Shown: positions 51,069 to 62,176, numbered from the stretch's first letter. The stretch: 64,000 nucleotides of DNA from Pedobacter yonginensis (GCF_003173595.1 NZ_QGNZ01000003.1:682001-746000); one strand, 5' to 3'. The notes: generated by a model not told the origin, from the letters alone. Numbers and translations are program-made.

Positions 51069-53855
51069 TTACATTCTTATGCGTTGACCGCCACCTTGTC
51101 CAGGCATCTGCATGTCGCCACTCATGGTTCTGCCGCCAATTCGGGTTAACGAATACGTGAATGATAACATATAGTAGCGTTTTAAAACGTTGTAATTTAA
51201 ATCGGTAATGGATGTACCTGTAGCGGTTCGGCTAACACCTGTGTTTTGATTTAATGCATCATTTACAGAGAATTTAAATGTACCGCGGTTATTGAAGAAT
51301 TGACGACTAACATAAGGGTTTAGAATGGTGTATTCTTGATTGTATAAATCACCTCCACCAAAGTTTCTAAAATAATCAATGTCCATTGCCAATCTAATTT
51401 TTCCTGGAAGCACATAACTTACATCAAAACTTGGGTTAACGGTATAAAATTGAGTATTTGATGTGGGTTGTGCCGAGAAAGTTGAGTGTGTGTAACTTCC
51501 GGTTATTCCGCCTGTTAAATCAAATTTATCTACGTTGGTTACCAGCTTGTAACCGTTGGAAATGGTATAGCTATTGGTCACGTTTTTTAATCCGGTAATC
51601 AAATTGACGTTTCGGTTGTAATTTCCACCACCAGAAATATTTAGGGTTAATTTGCGTTCAGCAACCAATGGAAGTGATAAATTGGCATTTGCATCTGCTG
51701 CAAAAACTCCATCAACATTTACATAACTGCTGGATTGCCTTCCAAAATTTGTACTGGCTGGGTCCGTAATCAAAGCTACGCTATTGGCAATACTATTTAT
51801 GGTTTGTGTTAAGTTGGCGCGTACAAAGAAGAAACGACCGCTTGCAATGTTAAAGTTGTTAAAATTAATTCTTAATGAGTTGGTAAAAGATGGTCTCAAG
51901 TTCGGATTACCAATAAAAACGGCTTGACTGTTTGTGTTATCCGGAACAGGCTGAATTTGTTCTATAGATGGTTGATTAGTTGATCCACGATAGTTGATGA
52001 ACAATCTTTTGCTGTTGCTGAAGTTATATCTAAACTGTGCCGATGGCGTAATATTGATGAAGTTTTGAGAAAACTTTACCCCCGTACTTAAATTTGTATT
52101 TACCCTGTTGGTTTGCTGTGCGGCTACTCCAATATTCCAGTTGTATTTCTTTTCTGTTTTGGTGAAGCTAATTCCAGCTGCATTGGTTAGGGTGCGGTTG
52201 TTGTAAATATTTGAGTAGGTGTTATCTACCAAATCATAACTCAAAGTAGCTGGGTTATAGTTAAACACATCGCGTTGAGAATCGTTGTTAGAATATCCAT
52301 TTTGGTAGTTAAACTCTACGCTTAAGGTTTTATTTAATGGCTCGGTGTAAACAACCCTAGTAGTATTGTTTACCGCCTGGCTATTGGTATTGTTTAATTG
52401 ATCGGTAATTTTCTTAGTAGTGACGCCATTAATGGTATTGTTATCCTCAATATAATTAAAGTTAGAACCATCATTATCGTTAATGTTCGTGCTTACGTTT
52501 AGCGATAAAGTTCTGCCACGGCGTTTAAAGGTTTTTCTAACCAGTAAGTTATTGCTTATCGTTGGGGTAGAAGAGTTAGTATTATTCCTTTGGGTACCGT
52601 TTGTTAGGGAGCTTACATAATCACGGTTGTACTGAGTGATGCTGTTTCCATCGTTTTCGGTATAGGTTACATTCGGTTGAATTTTAATAGATAGTGATGG
52701 GTCTATCTTCGTATCGACTATGAAATTGAAACGATGGTTGTTTTTATTGGTGGTGCTGTTTAAAACTTGGTTAATGTTTGTGGTATTATTTCCTAAAAGA
52801 TTCTGAATAGTAGAGGTTTGACTGTTTATTACAGCTGCATTATTAAAGAAATAACTGGCTTGAAATTGAGTTCCATCTTTATACACATCGGCAAAGTTTA
52901 AACCTGCCGCGTTTGTTGTGGTAATTCCGCCACCTGAGCTCGTTCCGCCGCCAAAACCACCGCGACCACCGCCGCCGCCAAAACCATTACCCAAACCGCC
53001 GCCACCGCCGAAGTTTTGTTTGTTTACATTATTAAACTGCCCAACAAAACTCAGTTGCTGATCTTCATCAAATTTATTAACATTCAAATTTGCATCGTAA
53101 CGATCATTGGAGCCATAACCCACCGTACTGTTTCCAAAATAGCCATGTTTCATGCCGCTTTTGGTTGTAATGTTTAAGATTTTATTTCTCGTTCCATCAT
53201 CAATACCGGTAAATTGCGCCTGTTCAGAAAGTTCATCAATCACCTGAATTTTATCGACCATATCAGCAGGTAAATTTTTCGTTGCCAATAATGGATCGTT
53301 CCCGAAGAATTCTTTACCATCCACCTTAACTTTCGTTATGGTTTCACCTTGGGCTTTAATACTTCCGTCTTTGGCTACCTCTACTCCTGGTACTTTTTTC
53401 AATAAATCTTCAACTACGGCATTCTCTCTTACTTTGATAGACTTTGCATCAAACTCAATGGTATCTTTCTTAACCACGATTGGAATGGCTGCCGTAACGT
53501 TTACGGTATTCAAATCTACGCCATCATCGCCCATTGCAATATCTCCGGTATTTACAGCAGCCTTTGCCACATCAATATCTTTGGTTGCTGTTTTTAAACC
53601 CAAAAAAGCTGCATAAACTCTGTATTTTCCTGCGGGAATATTCTTGAAAGAAAATGTACCATCTGGATTTGATTGACCTGATGCAACAACGCTGCTATCT
53701 TTTAAACTTTTGATTGCTATTGTAGCAAAATCTACTGGCTTTTTATCCTTAGCATTAATCACTTTTCCACTTACTGAACCTGTGTTTTGGGCTTGTGCAA
53801 TATACCCACAAAATATAAGAACAATTAGTATTGCCCTTTGAACGTTCCTTTTCAT
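51069..53855 (-). CDS. Outer membrane beta-barrel receptor-like protein (paralog)
   Basis: The 928-residue product has the same layout as its neighbour: signal peptide (ending IAQA), CarboxypepD_reg-like domain, plug motifs LLKKVPGVEVAKDGS and KEFFGNDPLLATK, then the barrel. The Gly-rich insert (about 270-310) is longer and more purely glycine than in the paralog. The C-terminal tail differs (MPGQGGGQRIRM). Neither gene has a SusD partner, so glycan uptake cannot be assumed. The ligand is unknown. Confidence 0.88.
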   Translation of the reverse strand: MKRNVQRAILIVLIFCGYIAQAQNTGSVSGKVINAKDKKPVDFATIAIKSLKDSSVVASGQSNPDGTFSFKNIPAGKYRVYAAFLGLKTATKDIDVAKAAVNTGDIAMGDDGVDLNTVNVTAAIPIVVKKDTIEFDAKSIKVRENAVVEDLLKKVPGVEVAKDGSIKAQGETITKVKVDGKEFFGNDPLLATKNLPADMVDKIQVIDELSEQAQFTGIDDGTRNKILNITTKSGMKHGYFGNSTVGYGSNDRYDANLNVNKFDEDQQLSFVGQFNNVNKQNFGGGGGLGNGFGGGGGRGGFGGGTSSGGGITTTNAAGLNFADVYKDGTQFQASYFFNNAAVINSQTSTIQNLLGNNTTNINQVLNSTTNKNNHRFNFIVDTKIDPSLSIKIQPNVTYTENDGNSITQYNRDYVSSLTNGTQRNNTNSSTPTISNNLLVRKTFKRRGRTLSLNVSTNINDNDGSNFNYIEDNNTINGVTTKKITDQLNNTNSQAVNNTTRVVYTEPLNKTLSVEFNYQNGYSNNDSQRDVFNYNPATLSYDLVDNTYSNIYNNRTLTNAAGISFTKTEKKYNWNIGVAAQQTNRVNTNLSTGVKFSQNFINITPSAQFRYNFSNSKRLFINYRGSTNQPSIEQIQPVPDNTNSQAVFIGNPNLRPSFTNSLRINFNNFNIASGRFFFVRANLTQTINSIANSVALITDPASTNFGRQSSSYVNVDGVFAADANANLSLPLVAERKLTLNISGGGNYNRNVNLITGLKNVTNSYTISNGYKLVTNVDKFDLTGGITGSYTHSTFSAQPTSNTQFYTVNPSFDVSYVLPGKIRLAMDIDYFRNFGGGDLYNQEYTILNPYVSRQFFNNRGTFKFSVNDALNQNTGVSRTATGTSITDLNYNVLKRYYMLSFTYSLTRIGGRTMSGDMQMPGQGGGQRIRM

Positions 53856-54114
53856 TAAAAAAATTTAGATTGATAATTACAAAACTAAGCTATCAGACTA
53901 CGAGAAAGTTCAAAGGTTTGTTAAGATGTGTTAAAAGCTTGGTAACATTTTAGGTACAGCCAATAACACGTGGATAAAAAGCAATAAAAAGGGCAGATTT
54001 AAATGTTATTTGTGCGGGCTTGGATAGGTTTTGTAATAAACCTTTGGGCAATTGCAGTTTTTTTTGAAGATACTGCAACCAGTGAAGCTTAAAGCGACTA
54101 TTATACAAATTAAA

Positions 54115-54513
54115 CTAGCTCTTTTTTTCATTATAATTCATTTTATGCAACAAAACATAGCTGAAAACGGCCATACAGGCACCCAACATATCGCAACCAA
54201 AATCCCACCACTCTGCAGAACGATAGGTGAATACTTTCCATTGTAACAATTCTATGCCTCCGCCGATTGCCACATTGATTAAGAGTATTTTAAATATGGT
54301 TAGTGTTCTAAATCCAAAGCTGTGTTGGTAGTTTATCTTGCCGTAGAACAGTAAAACAGAGAGTACAAAAAAGAAACCCATATGGGTCATTTTATCGAAA
54401 CCTTCGAAGAAGAATCCTCCGCCTTGGGCTTCGGGCATTCTCATGTTGCAAAGCACTAAAATTATTGCAGTCCAAAAAATGGCCCATTTTTGATGTTTTA
54501 ATGCTTTGAACAC
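54115..54513 (-). CDS. VanZ-like family membrane protein
   Basis: The 132-residue protein has four membrane helices and the VanZ-like pattern: DKMTHMGFFFVLSVLLFYG (after helix 1), GGGIELLQWKVFTYRSAEWWDFGCDMLGA. It starts at GTG 54513, 12 bases beyond the gcvH stop, and is probably cotranscribed with it. VanZ of the same fold gives teicoplanin resistance in Gram-positive bacteria, but Bacteroidota members next to gcvH have no assigned role. Confidence 0.85.
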   Translation of the reverse strand: MFKALKHQKWAIFWTAIILVLCNMRMPEAQGGGFFFEGFDKMTHMGFFFVLSVLLFYGKINYQHSFGFRTLTIFKILLINVAIGGGIELLQWKVFTYRSAEWWDFGCDMLGACMAVFSYVLLHKMNYNEKKS

Positions 54514-54525
54514 GAATATTATAGA

Positions 54526-54906
54526 TTAAGCGCCAACTAGGGCTTGATATGCATCAGCAGAAAGTAAAGCATCTACCGCAGCAGCATCTGATAATGAAAT
54601 TTTAACCATCCAACCTTTACCATAAGGATCAGAGTTTACCAACTCTGGGTTATCGTTTAACTCGGCATTAACCTCTAAAACAGTTCCAGCTACAGGCATG
54701 AACAAATCAGAAACTGTTTTAACCGCTTCTACTGTACCAAATACTTCTTCTGAAGCAACCTCAGAGCCAACGCTGTTGATGTCAACATAAACGATATCGC
54801 CCAATTCGCGTTGTGCAAAATCTGTAATCCCAATATAAGCCTCGTTACCTTCAACCTTAACCCATTCGTGGTCTTTGGTATATTTTAATTCTGATGGAAA
54901 ATTCAT
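54526..54906 (-). CDS. gcvH: Glycine cleavage system H protein
   Basis: The 126-residue lipoyl carrier shuttles the methylamine group among the P, T and L proteins. The lipoylated Lys is in [16 protein letters not shown]. The flanking [15 protein letters not shown] and [11 protein letters not shown] strands are standard. The ATG at 54906 gives the usual N-terminus [18 protein letters not shown]. The P and T protein genes are not in the window. Confidence 0.95.
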   Translation of the reverse strand: MNFPSELKYTKDHEWVKVEGNEAYIGITDFAQRELGDIVYVDINSVGSEVASEEVFGTVEAVKTVSDLFMPVAGTVLEVNAELNDNPELVNSDPYGKGWMVKISLSDAAAVDALLSADAYQALVGA

Positions 54907-54927
54907 GTGTTTTAAAATTAGTTTTTC

Positions 54928-54935
54928 CAAAGTTA
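54928..54935 (-). promoter_or_regulatory. Bacteroidota -7 element, TAACTTTG
   Basis: On the minus strand TAACTTTG fits TAnnTTTG and lies 21 bases before the gcvH ATG. The -33 partner is weak. It suggests that gcvH-VanZ is transcribed separately from sprA. Confidence 0.4.
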
Positions 54936-54991
54936 ATTATAATGTTCTAATGTTAAAACGTTATTCCATCATTCTACAACTTAAATCATAC

Positions 54992-57900
54992 CTAATTTAG
55001 TGTAAACCTTAAGCTAAACCCGAAATTGCTAAACGAGGTGTTAAACGTTTGCGAAGTGTAGGGTTTGGTAATGTTCGAATCGTAAAACAACTTGATGTTA
55101 AATTTCTGGTTCAACACGTAATCAACGCTTGGCCTCAGCGTAATGTTCTTGGCACCCGATGAAACCTCTGCATCTTTAACATCAGCGCGATAAATCACAG
55201 TTTTATTATCCCGAATGGCAACATCGAGTTTAAAATCCATGTTGTTATCCATTTTTAAGCCTTTAAACCAACCAAATGGAAAACGGAATTTCGTTGTTCG
55301 GTAACCCAAGCCTAATACCATGTTGTTTTCTGATAACTGTGCCAGCTGGCTATTGGCCAAACTCAAGCCCAACAACCTCGATTTGTTTAATTCAAAGGAT
55401 GCCGTTAAGTTGTTTTTGAAACGGGTATCTATCCCCACCAAAGGCGAGAAGTACTCGGAAATGGTTACCTGTGCAAATTGGAATTGTGGCAAGAAGTTGT
55501 TGCTTACATCTCTATTGCTCGAAAAGCCATTGGTCTCGGTATATCGCAATAAAGAGTTGTAACCGTTAACATTATATGCAGAGCGGTAGCCATGTCGGAT
55601 ATCCACAGACGAAAGTTTATCGGCGATGAAAGGAATTCTAGTTAAACCACTATAGGTTAAACTCCAGTTAGGTAATGGAATTTTTGGAAAGGCATTCAGC
55701 TTTATTTTGCTTGCATCTTTGCCTTTGTAGGCCGCTAAAAACGCAGAAATAATTACATCTTGACTTTCTTTTCCATAACCATCTGCATAACCACCAGTTG
55801 CGCCAGTTGAATTTGGATTTTGTTGCCCTAACCTTCTAGAAATAATGGCCCTGTTATCTTGAAATTGTTGAAACAAGGCTGAGGTTAAAGTTGAATTATT
55901 TTCTTTAAAAGCCGTTCCTAAAGCAATGAATGAAACGCTATAATCTCCTGTTGTGATGGCGCTCAGATTTTCGAAAGACGATGCACTTGCTACATACCTA
56001 AAATTGGTTGAGAAGTTTCTGGTTTGAGCTTTATTTGCACGTAGCGTAATTCGTAAATCTTTAAAAGGCTCAACTTGTCCGGTTAAACTTAAATCCTCCC
56101 TTAATGTGTTTACATAAAGTTGGTTTTGTAAGGTATCAGTCGTTAACCAACCGTTCCCAAAAGCCATATCGCGGATGTCTCTCTGACTTCCGAAAACAAA
56201 ACCAAGACCAGGTGCACCTGTTACGTTTTCAATACCGAAATAATTGGTCTTAGGTAAATAGCCCGGCAGGAAAATCCCTTTGGTTTGGGTATAGGCTGCA
56301 TTGATATTTTTTACACTCGTTAATAAATTGATGAAGAAGTTCTTCGTTTTATTTCCATCTTCGGCATTACCCGCATTTCTTACAAAGCCAAATTTATTGT
56401 ACAGGGTTGTTAAGTTTAAGGTGGGGTTCAGTTGAATGGTTCGGCTGTTTTGAACCGTGTTGCCTAAATTGATATTTGGATCTAAAAGTGTAGATAGCGG
56501 CTCTGTTTGCCAATTAAAAACAGTTCCGTAACGGGTTTTAATGCTAACCCAATTCAACCCTGGAATTTTATCAATAGGCAAATTGTAGGTAACATTCAAA
56601 TTGTGGTTATAATCTGTTGTTCTTCCCAAACGTTTAAGGTTCTGCCAAACGGTATCGCGTTTTAAGCCTTCAATCCTACCATCTGGTTCATCAATAATAG
56701 AGTAATTTGTAGCATTAAAATCGAGTTGAAGGGAACGGGTTAAATTCCACGCAATGCCATAAACCCTGCTCATCCTAAAGTTTTTATTAAAGGTTGTTCC
56801 AAAGCCATTTTGGTAAATTGGAATCGAATTAAGGGGATCGTTATTTCTCAATGTATTTTCCGAGTACAAACGATCTACATCTATTCTAAAATTAATGGCG
56901 CTTGGAAAAATACTAAAATTGAAATCCTTCAACAAAGCGAGCGTATTCGATTTTATGATTTTCTCAAATGGAGCATACTGTTTAGCTTCTTTCGAATAAC
57001 TATATTGTAAAGAAGCCCGATAGGTATTTTGCAAGCTACTTTGATTAATGAAATCTCTATGGTTATATTGGGTATAGGCATAGCTTACCGCAAAGTTTTC
57101 TACATCCCAAAGATGAACGGGCTTCGAATTATTGGTTCTTTCTTTACGCACGTTGGTAAAGTTAATCCCTCTGCGTACGGTGTAATCTTGAGCGAAGTTC
57201 AAAATTGAATCTTTTTGTGCCTTTGTAGATTGATCTAAAGTATTTTTTAATTCAATATCAGGTGTACGCGGATTATACTGAGGAGTAGAAACTTGCTTTG
57301 AATAACTTACAAACATCGGAATCTTTACGCCAGATTTTTGAGGTAGAAATTTACCCAATTCTACTGCCGAAGAAACATCTAACAGAACATTATCGGCCCT
57401 ATTTCTTTCACTCACTCTCGAATCGATAGATCCAAAACCGATGGTTGATTTACTTCCAGAAATGTTTACATCAGCAAAATCAGCCAATTTCAAATTCAAT
57501 CTTGCGGTTGCTGCCCATCCTCCTCGTTCGTCAAACTCAGTTAACCTCAATTCGTTAAACCAAACCAACACGCTTTTATCTAAACCGTCATCACCTTCCG
57601 GATTTGCGGGGTTACGTAAAGGATTTTTCACCCCAACCATGTAAACCCTAACTTTACTCATATCGGGCTGTCCCTTTACCACAATAGTTCTGGTACCATC
57701 AAAATAGGTGTAAGGAACATTAATTGGCCAAGGCTGTCCGTTGGCTTGCTTTGCCGAATTACGGGCTACTTTTGCATTTTGAAAGAGTGTTAAATCAACA
57801 TCCATTCGGTTGGCTTCTGGCCAAATTGCATCTGGATCGCTTGTTCCTGGCGGAGTAATTTTTAAGGGCTGTACGTATTCGTAATAATTATCCTGATTAT

Positions 57901-60900
57901 CGGTTCCGATTCTTAAAAAGGCTGCGGTTTCGTTATCGCTTACAATAATGTTGTTTATGGCTTCTGCATGAATAAACATTTCCAAGTGTTTATAAGAACG
58001 GAAATCGCTGTATGCAGTTTTGAAGGCAGCCCTACCATAACCATCCCGAAGATTTTTTACGGCTACCGATAAAGATTGTTCATTTAAACGGGTGTCGCCT
58101 CTATAATTGCTGTAATCTCTTTCACGTAAAATTCCTGGCGGTGTTACGTAAGGAATAGGAGAACGCTTTCCATTTTCTTCAATGTTTACTGTAGAAACTT
58201 CGATGGTCGAATTATCTGGCGTTAATGCAGGCAATGCCGGATCAATGATTGCTTGATCTCCAGTGTTTTTGGCATTGTATTCTCGCCATTCGCCACGAAT
58301 CAACTGCATTTTAGCAAATCGCATTACGGTGGTATCGGCAAAATTTGTCATAAACATCCTGAAGAAACGGATGGATTTGAAATCTTGAATGTTACCTACC
58401 TTTGCTTGATATTGATTGATTGGAATTCGAAACTGGTACCACGAAACCGCTTGTGTATTTCCATTGGCAAGTTTAACCTGCGAGGTAACTTTATCGGTAA
58501 TGAAATTCTGACCCACCACTAAATCTGCAGGGCGCATAGAAACTTTATATTGAAAGTATTCATCGCTTTGCGTCATGTTGTTGTCCCGATTGATATCTTC
58601 TCCGTCTGGTAAAGAAGTTGAAGCAGAATTTTCTAATCCGAGTTCTTCTTGCGATTGTTGTGAAGTTTTTGAATTGCCTTCTGGTCCGTTATATTTTTCG
58701 TAGCGCTTTAATATTCCAGCATTAATTTGATCTAGTGCGGGGCCTCTAAAATAACTATAGTTATCAGATGCTGGATCGTTATCTATTTCGGCCGCAGCCG
58801 TTTCATTTAACTGTGCTCTAATTTGAGTGAGGGCAGCATTAAATTTAGCACGTTCATTCGCGTCAGACAAACCATCCAAACCCACATCCTGCGCTTTACG
58901 GCTATCTGGATTATTATCAAATGCTTGCACAACGGGTTGTAGTTTCGGCACCCGCCCCCAAGCTGTTTCATCGTATTTAGTTGGATCATTTCCTGCTGGT
59001 AGGCCATTTTCTAAAGATTTACGTCCATCTTTAAGTATATCCTCTGAAATGTTACCCAAATTGAAATATACATCTCCCCCTACGGAATTTGGTTTATAGA
59101 TAAATGGATCCAACACCCAAAGCTCAATAAATCCAACGTTTAGTGCCTCAAAATCATTAGTTTCGATTTTGCGTTGAAAACCTCCCCATCTGGTTCTTGG
59201 ATTTAGCAACCGACCGTCGCTGGCAAAACCAGTGGTACTAAAATTGTATGGCCCACGCAAGGTTGGGTAATAGGCAACATCAAAAGTTGTAATGTTTAAG
59301 GCTTGCCCGGTTGCCGTTTCCTTAAAAGGAAATACTTCTTGCTCAATTACTTCCCTCACATAATGATTGGAAAGTTCGGTGGCGTTGTTACGAATATTGG
59401 ATGGTGTTGTAGAAGCAGCAGAATTATAAAAAGTTGGGTCGATGTTATAAAACGCCACTCTAGCCCTATTGTATCCATAAGCTAAATCATTGCTTAGGGC
59501 ATATTCTGGGAACATTTGCGGTGTACCCGAAAGCTGCCATGCGATAGCGCTTTTTAAATCGATAACTGATCTTGATGCTTCAAAATCATCTAAATAACTT
59601 ACTCCATTTTTACTGCCAGCAAAGTTTAGTGCGCTTGGGTGGCCCGGAATTAATTGTGCAAATTCTCCGTAAAAGGTAACACTTGAAGGTGCTTTGGTCG
59701 AAATTAAGGGCAGCTTATCAACCAATTTGGTTAAAAACCTTGATGGTGAGCTGTAGTTCAAATCGGCACCCCAAATGGTATTCGAAATCGGTTCTTCGCC
59801 AATGTTTACTTTTTGCGTTAGCGGTTTCTCCGTCAGGTTCATAATGGTACCGCCCAAATTCAATTTATTATTTACACGATAATCCAATCGGGTTCCAAAT
59901 AAAGAACGCTGTTGTAAACCAAAAAGCTCATTATTTTCTGTGGTAATTCTAATCGGCTGACCCGAGGTTAATAGTGCCTGATTGATGATACTTACCCGAC
60001 CGCCCTGATAGTCAACTGTAAAATCTACACCCTCGGTTAGTGGCATCGTACCCGCAAAAACTTTTACCGATCCTTCTGGAACATTAATGGCATTTAAGCT
60101 AAATTCGGATGAAACCTCTGATTGATAATGACCCTTAAGTATATATCGGTTTTGATTTTGGAACAATTGCTTCGCAATGGTTTGCGTAGAATCGTAGAGC
60201 GCAGTAAAGGTATATTTATCAATTAAGGCCTGTTCGCTAGGTAGAAACCTGTTTGCTAAATCCTTTCCGAATGGTTCAATAATGGGAAAAATGATTCTAC
60301 CATTTGCAGGATCGATCGTAATGTAACCGTTATTTGTATTATTTACCAACGATGAAAGACCAGAACTGGAAAGACTGGAACTAAAAGGGCTATTGTTGGC
60401 CGCTGTATTGGATGAAAAATAAGATCCGAAGGCATTGTTTGCAGCAACGAAGTCGAACACCCCATCAGGCTTTCTTTCATTCTGCTGATTTAACCTATCG
60501 AACTCTGTTAAGGCAATCCATTGCTTATTGGCCGTATTTTGGCCTTCCGTCATAATGGGTTTTTCTACACCACTTTCGTTATCAATCCTATAAATATCTA
60601 GCTTAAAATTTTGGCTGCTAATTTGGTAACCACCAATTGAATAGATGTTTTTCATCATCAAATCCCAAGTTGGAAGGTTAATTTTAGTGGTTTCGTTCTT
60701 TAAAAGTTTGGTATATAAAACTTTCGGACTATTTGGATCGAAAGGAACATCTGTTGAAAATTCACCCACTTGATATTCTACTCCATTGTAGGTGTAACGG
60801 TAAGCCACAGCCAGCACCTCATCAGAATTTAATGGGTTGTTTAATGAAAGATAACCCAATTGCGGTTGAAAGGTAAACTCCCTATCGGTCAGTTTTCGTG

Positions 60901-62176
60901 CATAGATTAACTTAGCAAAGTTATCTGTACCTCTATTGGCCTGAAAAAAGTTGATGACATCATTAGAGTTTGTTAATCTAGAATTTGCTGGCAACACCTG
61001 TAACAAATTGTTGGATTGCTGTGCGAAGCCAGTTGCGGTTGTACCGGCTGGCAATGCCGATGTACCACCAGCTACTTGAGCGGTATTAAATGGCACATTC
61101 TCGCCCAAATCGATCAGTCCCAAAACATCCCTTGAATCGTTGGTATTGCCCGATTTATTGGTAATCCAAACTTCTATTTTTGTAATCTGAATGGGCGACG
61201 TAATGATCGGCGCATTGGCGAGGTTTTTATTGTAGTTGTTTCTAAAATATTGCGCCAAGAAGAAGTGTTTATTGGCCTCATAATTATCGGCACTTACACT
61301 AAATACATTTTGTTGTGCACCGTTGGTAATCTTAATTTCTCGGGATTGCGATTTCTGCTGCGTGTAAACACTGGTTACGTTTAACTTCCCAAATTGAAGT
61401 TGGGTTTTGATCCCAAATAAGGCCTGTGTTCCAGAAATTAATGAAGTGTTTAAAGGCAAGCTTACATTACCGGCTTCGATTTTTTTGATGATATCATCCG
61501 GCCCGCCCGTATAATCTAGTTTAATCTGATTTTCAAAATCGAACTGCGCCTCAGTGTTATAATTGCTTTTGATTTTTAACTTGGTACCGATGTTACCCAC
61601 CAAATCCATCTGAATTCTTTGGTTAAAATCGAAGTTAGTTTGCACCCTTTGTCTTTCGTTAAAGAGTGGGTTTTCGTTTTTATTGATCCGCCCTAGAAAA
61701 GTTAATTCAGCTTCACCACGCGGCTGAATATCTATTGTTTGTCCACCAAATAATTTTTCAAAAGCCTTACTATTTACCTGAATTGGCGGAATAATGCCCG
61801 TGCTTCTGAAATCGCTTACTTCGGCGTTTGAAATACTGCGCCAATTTCCCCGCTTTACTTCACTGTTCACCAAACGAGAATATTCATCAACTGTTAAATA
61901 CTGCGTTTGCGTAACGTATTTATCGCCAATGAGTTCTTTAACAACGTACCTTTTGTTTTTGGCATCGTACTCTACAATTCGCTTGATATTGCTCGGCAAG
62001 GGGTAAAATGGATTCGTAGAGGGGCTTATCCCAAGCAATTGTTTTTCGCGTAGGCTAAAGTTATTTTTTGACGCAGTTGTGTCTGCTTTGCCAGCTATGA
62101 CCTGAGAGAGGGTAGTTTGAGAGGCAAATAAAATAAAAAGTGGGATGAGAAATAATAGGGTATATATTCTCTTCAA
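54992..62176 (-). CDS. sprA: Type 9 secretion system translocon SprA/Sov
   Basis: The 2394-residue protein is the outer-membrane pore of the type 9 secretion system and is needed for gliding adhesin export in relatives that glide. It has a signal peptide (ending TTLSQ), many beta-strand repeats across its length, and the SprA family motifs FLGRINKNENPLFNERQRVQ, PRGEAELTFLG and FNTSFSNFGFSLRFTLN at the C-terminus. The length is normal for the family. The start appears to be TTG at 62176, 12 bases past the ruvA stop; no other start precedes the signal peptide. The malic enzyme-ruvA-sprA order is common in the phylum. Confidence 0.95.
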   Translation of the reverse strand: MKRIYTLLFLIPLFILFASQTTLSQVIAGKADTTASKNNFSLREKQLLGISPSTNPFYPLPSNIKRIVEYDAKNKRYVVKELIGDKYVTQTQYLTVDEYSRLVNSEVKRGNWRSISNAEVSDFRSTGIIPPIQVNSKAFEKLFGGQTIDIQPRGEAELTFLGRINKNENPLFNERQRVQTNFDFNQRIQMDLVGNIGTKLKIKSNYNTEAQFDFENQIKLDYTGGPDDIIKKIEAGNVSLPLNTSLISGTQALFGIKTQLQFGKLNVTSVYTQQKSQSREIKITNGAQQNVFSVSADNYEANKHFFLAQYFRNNYNKNLANAPIITSPIQITKIEVWITNKSGNTNDSRDVLGLIDLGENVPFNTAQVAGGTSALPAGTTATGFAQQSNNLLQVLPANSRLTNSNDVINFFQANRGTDNFAKLIYARKLTDREFTFQPQLGYLSLNNPLNSDEVLAVAYRYTYNGVEYQVGEFSTDVPFDPNSPKVLYTKLLKNETTKINLPTWDLMMKNIYSIGGYQISSQNFKLDIYRIDNESGVEKPIMTEGQNTANKQWIALTEFDRLNQQNERKPDGVFDFVAANNAFGSYFSSNTAANNSPFSSSLSSSGLSSLVNNTNNGYITIDPANGRIIFPIIEPFGKDLANRFLPSEQALIDKYTFTALYDSTQTIAKQLFQNQNRYILKGHYQSEVSSEFSLNAINVPEGSVKVFAGTMPLTEGVDFTVDYQGGRVSIINQALLTSGQPIRITTENNELFGLQQRSLFGTRLDYRVNNKLNLGGTIMNLTEKPLTQKVNIGEEPISNTIWGADLNYSSPSRFLTKLVDKLPLISTKAPSSVTFYGEFAQLIPGHPSALNFAGSKNGVSYLDDFEASRSVIDLKSAIAWQLSGTPQMFPEYALSNDLAYGYNRARVAFYNIDPTFYNSAASTTPSNIRNNATELSNHYVREVIEQEVFPFKETATGQALNITTFDVAYYPTLRGPYNFSTTGFASDGRLLNPRTRWGGFQRKIETNDFEALNVGFIELWVLDPFIYKPNSVGGDVYFNLGNISEDILKDGRKSLENGLPAGNDPTKYDETAWGRVPKLQPVVQAFDNNPDSRKAQDVGLDGLSDANERAKFNAALTQIRAQLNETAAAEIDNDPASDNYSYFRGPALDQINAGILKRYEKYNGPEGNSKTSQQSQEELGLENSASTSLPDGEDINRDNNMTQSDEYFQYKVSMRPADLVVGQNFITDKVTSQVKLANGNTQAVSWYQFRIPINQYQAKVGNIQDFKSIRFFRMFMTNFADTTVMRFAKMQLIRGEWREYNAKNTGDQAIIDPALPALTPDNSTIEVSTVNIEENGKRSPIPYVTPPGILRERDYSNYRGDTRLNEQSLSVAVKNLRDGYGRAAFKTAYSDFRSYKHLEMFIHAEAINNIIVSDNETAAFLRIGTDNQDNYYEYVQPLKITPPGTSDPDAIWPEANRMDVDLTLFQNAKVARNSAKQANGQPWPINVPYTYFDGTRTIVVKGQPDMSKVRVYMVGVKNPLRNPANPEGDDGLDKSVLVWFNELRLTEFDERGGWAATARLNLKLADFADVNISGSKSTIGFGSIDSRVSERNRADNVLLDVSSAVELGKFLPQKSGVKIPMFVSYSKQVSTPQYNPRTPDIELKNTLDQSTKAQKDSILNFAQDYTVRRGINFTNVRKERTNNSKPVHLWDVENFAVSYAYTQYNHRDFINQSSLQNTYRASLQYSYSKEAKQYAPFEKIIKSNTLALLKDFNFSIFPSAINFRIDVDRLYSENTLRNNDPLNSIPIYQNGFGTTFNKNFRMSRVYGIAWNLTRSLQLDFNATNYSIIDEPDGRIEGLKRDTVWQNLKRLGRTTDYNHNLNVTYNLPIDKIPGLNWVSIKTRYGTVFNWQTEPLSTLLDPNINLGNTVQNSRTIQLNPTLNLTTLYNKFGFVRNAGNAEDGNKTKNFFINLLTSVKNINAAYTQTKGIFLPGYLPKTNYFGIENVTGAPGLGFVFGSQRDIRDMAFGNGWLTTDTLQNQLYVNTLREDLSLTGQVEPFKDLRITLRANKAQTRNFSTNFRYVASASSFENLSAITTGDYSVSFIALGTAFKENNSTLTSALFQQFQDNRAIISRRLGQQNPNSTGATGGYADGYGKESQDVIISAFLAAYKGKDASKIKLNAFPKIPLPNWSLTYSGLTRIPFIADKLSSVDIRHGYRSAYNVNGYNSLLRYTETNGFSSNRDVSNNFLPQFQFAQVTISEYFSPLVGIDTRFKNNLTASFELNKSRLLGLSLANSQLAQLSENNMVLGLGYRTTKFRFPFGWFKGLKMDNNMDFKLDVAIRDNKTVIYRADVKDAEVSSGAKNITLRPSVDYVLNQKFNIKLFYDSNITKPYTSQTFNTSFSNFGFSLRFTLN

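Noticed and set aside
52900..53030. Tandem repeat or CRISPR-like array in the receptor gene
   Set aside because: The repetitive bases encode the in-frame Gly-rich insert and have no spacer structure.
48132..53855. Polysaccharide utilisation locus
   Set aside because: No SusD, glycoside hydrolase or sugar-kinase gene is adjacent to the receptor-like proteins.
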